Shown here one piece after another: positions 5,199 to 6,218 of a stretch of DNA of 6,218 bases (the first letter of the stretch is position 1; each line of letters opens with the position of its first letter). Location of the stretch: the NCBI GenBank assembly GCA_003165855.1, contig PMXH01000422.1, positions 1 through 6,218 on the forward strand. Direction: 5' to 3'. The stretch is from Acidobacteriaceae bacterium (GTDB taxonomy: Bacteria > Acidobacteriota > Terriglobia > Terriglobales > Acidobacteriaceae). Under the pieces are notes generated by a model that was given only the letters and a program-made list of their open reading frames with translations, was not told the DNA's origin and made no database searches. Position numbers and translations under genes: made by a program.

Positions 5199-6071
5199 CT
5201 ACGGCTTGAACTCCACCGCCACCGTCGTCTCCGCCACCACCGGCTTCCCGTCAACCCGGTAGGGCTCGAACCGCCACCAGCGCAGGGCGTCCATCGCGGC
5301 GCGTGCCAGCACCTCCGGACCATTCAGAGCATGCAGATCCACCACCGATCCATCTCGTCCTACCACCACATCCAGCACGATCACTCCTTGCAGATTCGCC
5401 GACCGCGCCGCCTCTGGATAATCAGGGTCCGCGCGGTGAGTCACCAGCTTCTCCATCACCTCAGCCGGAACGTGCGCCTCCGGTCGCTGTTCCGCCGTGG
5501 TCTCGCTCCTCCGCAGACTCGACTCCAGATCTTCCCATCCCCGATTCCAGCGCCACCACAAAATCGCCAACAAGATTGCTGCCGACGCCAGCAAGAAGAT
5601 CCAGCCCCGCCTGCGACGTTTGCGGGAGGGAGGCGGAGCACCGCCCGCTCCCCCACTCTCGGAACCTTTCCCGGCGGCGGCTTCGATCGGAATCCTCGCG
5701 CGCACTCCCAGTTCCGGCTCCGCTTTCGCTGTTCCTGCCCAATCGCGAATCGCCGCCTGCTGTTCAACCGACAGCCCCACAAACTCCATCCCCGAGCGCA
5801 GCTTGTCGTGATGCCGCACCAGCGCCCGCGTGCGCAGCGGATCCTCCATCAGCGGCAGCCGGATCTCCACTCCCACCGCCTCGCCCGGCAACAGTTCCCC
5901 CGCCAGCACCGCTGCCACTCCGCTCTCGCCCAGGTTCACCGACCGCCCCGGCAAAGTATCCGGAATCCCCGACCGCAGCACCGTCACATCCACCGGTGCT
6001 TGCACCCGGTAGCGCGGCCTAAGCCGCCGCGATGGCTGATCCCGCCCGGGTTCTTGTGCCCCTGTCGCCAT
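5199..6071 (-). CDS. PilZ - transmembrane - TonB C-terminal domain fusion protein
   Basis: A 290-residue protein with three parts. Residues about 15-113 are a PilZ domain, the usual c-di-GMP reader: an Arg-rich entry (RRLRPRYRV, with RxxxR spacing), NLGESG (46-51) in place of the D/NxSxxG motif (the Ser position is Gly48), and the closing GMEFVGLSVEQQAAIRDW (94-111). A Gly/Pro linker and RKRRRR (150-155) precede one membrane helix (156-174), placing PilZ in the cytoplasm. After a periplasmic stretch of only about 33 residues comes a TonB C-terminal domain (208-290) with Tyr218-Pro219, QGVIVLDVVVGRDGSV, AAMDALRWWRFEP and GKPVVAETTVAVEF. In energy transducers this domain touches outer-membrane receptors. 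Here the linker is much shorter than the long Pro-rich spacer of classical TonB, so it may instead bind an inner-membrane or periplasmic partner. The start codon has only a weak GAG upstream. Confidence 0.88.
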   Translation of the reverse strand: MATGAQEPGRDQPSRRLRPRYRVQAPVDVTVLRSGIPDTLPGRSVNLGESGVAAVLAGELLPGEAVGVEIRLPLMEDPLRTRALVRHHDKLRSGMEFVGLSVEQQAAIRDWAGTAKAEPELGVRARIPIEAAAGKGSESGGAGGAPPPSRKRRRRGWIFLLASAAILLAILWWRWNRGWEDLESSLRRSETTAEQRPEAHVPAEVMEKLVTHRADPDYPEAARSANLQGVIVLDVVVGRDGSVVDLHALNGPEVLARAAMDALRWWRFEPYRVDGKPVVAETTVAVEFKP

Positions 6072-6104
6072 TTCAATTCTCAGGTTTTTGTGGAGAAGCT
6101 AATG

Positions 6105-6208
6105 CACCACGGAGTCACAGAGACAGAGACACTGAGAAGAGCAACCCAAAAAGGATTTCTCTGTGTCGGAGCCTGCCCTGAGCGAAGCCGAAGGGTGCCT
6201 CTGTGGTG
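6105..6208. repeat. Intergenic palindromic repeat with a second repeat inserted in one arm
   Basis: The outer arms CACCACGGAGTCAC (6105-6118) and GTGCCTCTGTGGTG (6195-6208) are reverse complements at 12 of 14 positions. The inner arms GACACTGAGAAG (6128-6139) and TTTCTCTGTGTC (6157-6168) match at 10 of 12. The right side carries an extra 26 bases (6169-6194) with CCTGCCCTGAGCGAAG, a motif that I recall as a dispersed repeat in several bacterial phyla and that can pair CCCT (6176-6179) with AGGG (6192-6195). The unit looks like a REP-type or MITE-like genomic repeat upstream of the PilZ/TonB-C gene. It may continue past the window edge. Confidence 0.6.
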
Positions 6209-6218
6209 AATGATTTTC

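Noticed and set aside
5127..6209. Long plus-strand frame of 360 codons
   Set aside because: It is antisense to the well-supported PilZ/TonB-C gene, its product is Pro/Arg/His-rich low-complexity sequence, and it runs through both repeats; a high-GC shadow.
1..6218. tRNA, rRNA, CRISPR array or transposase gene
   Set aside because: No tRNA-like cloverleaf, rRNA stretch, regularly spaced repeat array or transposase motif was seen on either strand.

Overview
The window reads as a chromosomal piece of a fairly GC-rich Gram-negative-type bacterium, most likely an acidobacterium. That assignment is inferred from three things: the style of the proteins (a single-SLBB export protein, a separate GumC-like protein and a P-loop-less tyrosine-kinase-like protein), the PilZ/TonB-C fusion, and the 'CACCACGGAG...CTCTGTGGTG' type of dispersed repeat. 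No rRNA or marker gene is present to prove it.

Left half (1-3337, minus strand): the start of an exopolysaccharide export operon transcribed leftward. In transcription order it holds a Wza/GumB-like outer-membrane export protein (3337-2546), a GumC/Wzz-like inner-membrane chain-length and co-polymerase protein (2523-1024), and a tyrosine-kinase (CpsD/BY-kinase) fold protein whose nucleotide-binding motifs are all eroded (1014-310). After a 192-base gap comes the N-terminus of a NusG/UpxY-like antitermination protein, cut by the window edge (117-1). The first three genes are tightly spaced (22 and 9 bases), so they are probably one transcript. No glycosyltransferase, Wzx or Wzy gene is inside the window; they would be expected further left.

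Middle (3338-3840): a roughly 500-base divergent control region. It holds a terminator-like hairpin in the operon leader, small inverted repeats, a perfect 9-base inverted repeat spaced by 9 bases, and a good sigma70-type promoter for the rightward gene. That gene (3841-4572) is a LuxR-type regulator whose receiver domain lacks the phosphoacceptor aspartate. By position it is the natural candidate regulator of the export operon.

Right half: a small four-helix membrane protein of unknown function (4654-5055), with its own promoter, converges on a PilZ - transmembrane - TonB C-terminal fusion protein (6071-5199). Between the two lies a 130-base element with 25-base imperfect inverted ends. The right edge (6105-6208) is an intergenic palindromic repeat carrying what looks like a second repeat inserted in one arm.

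A common thread, offered as inference only, is that several signalling proteins here keep the fold but lose the usual chemistry: the kinase-like protein lacks its P-loop and the receiver domain lacks its aspartate. Together with a possible c-di-GMP reader (PilZ) and a NusG paralogue, this suggests surface polysaccharide output controlled by protein-protein interaction, second messenger and antitermination rather than by classical phosphorylation.
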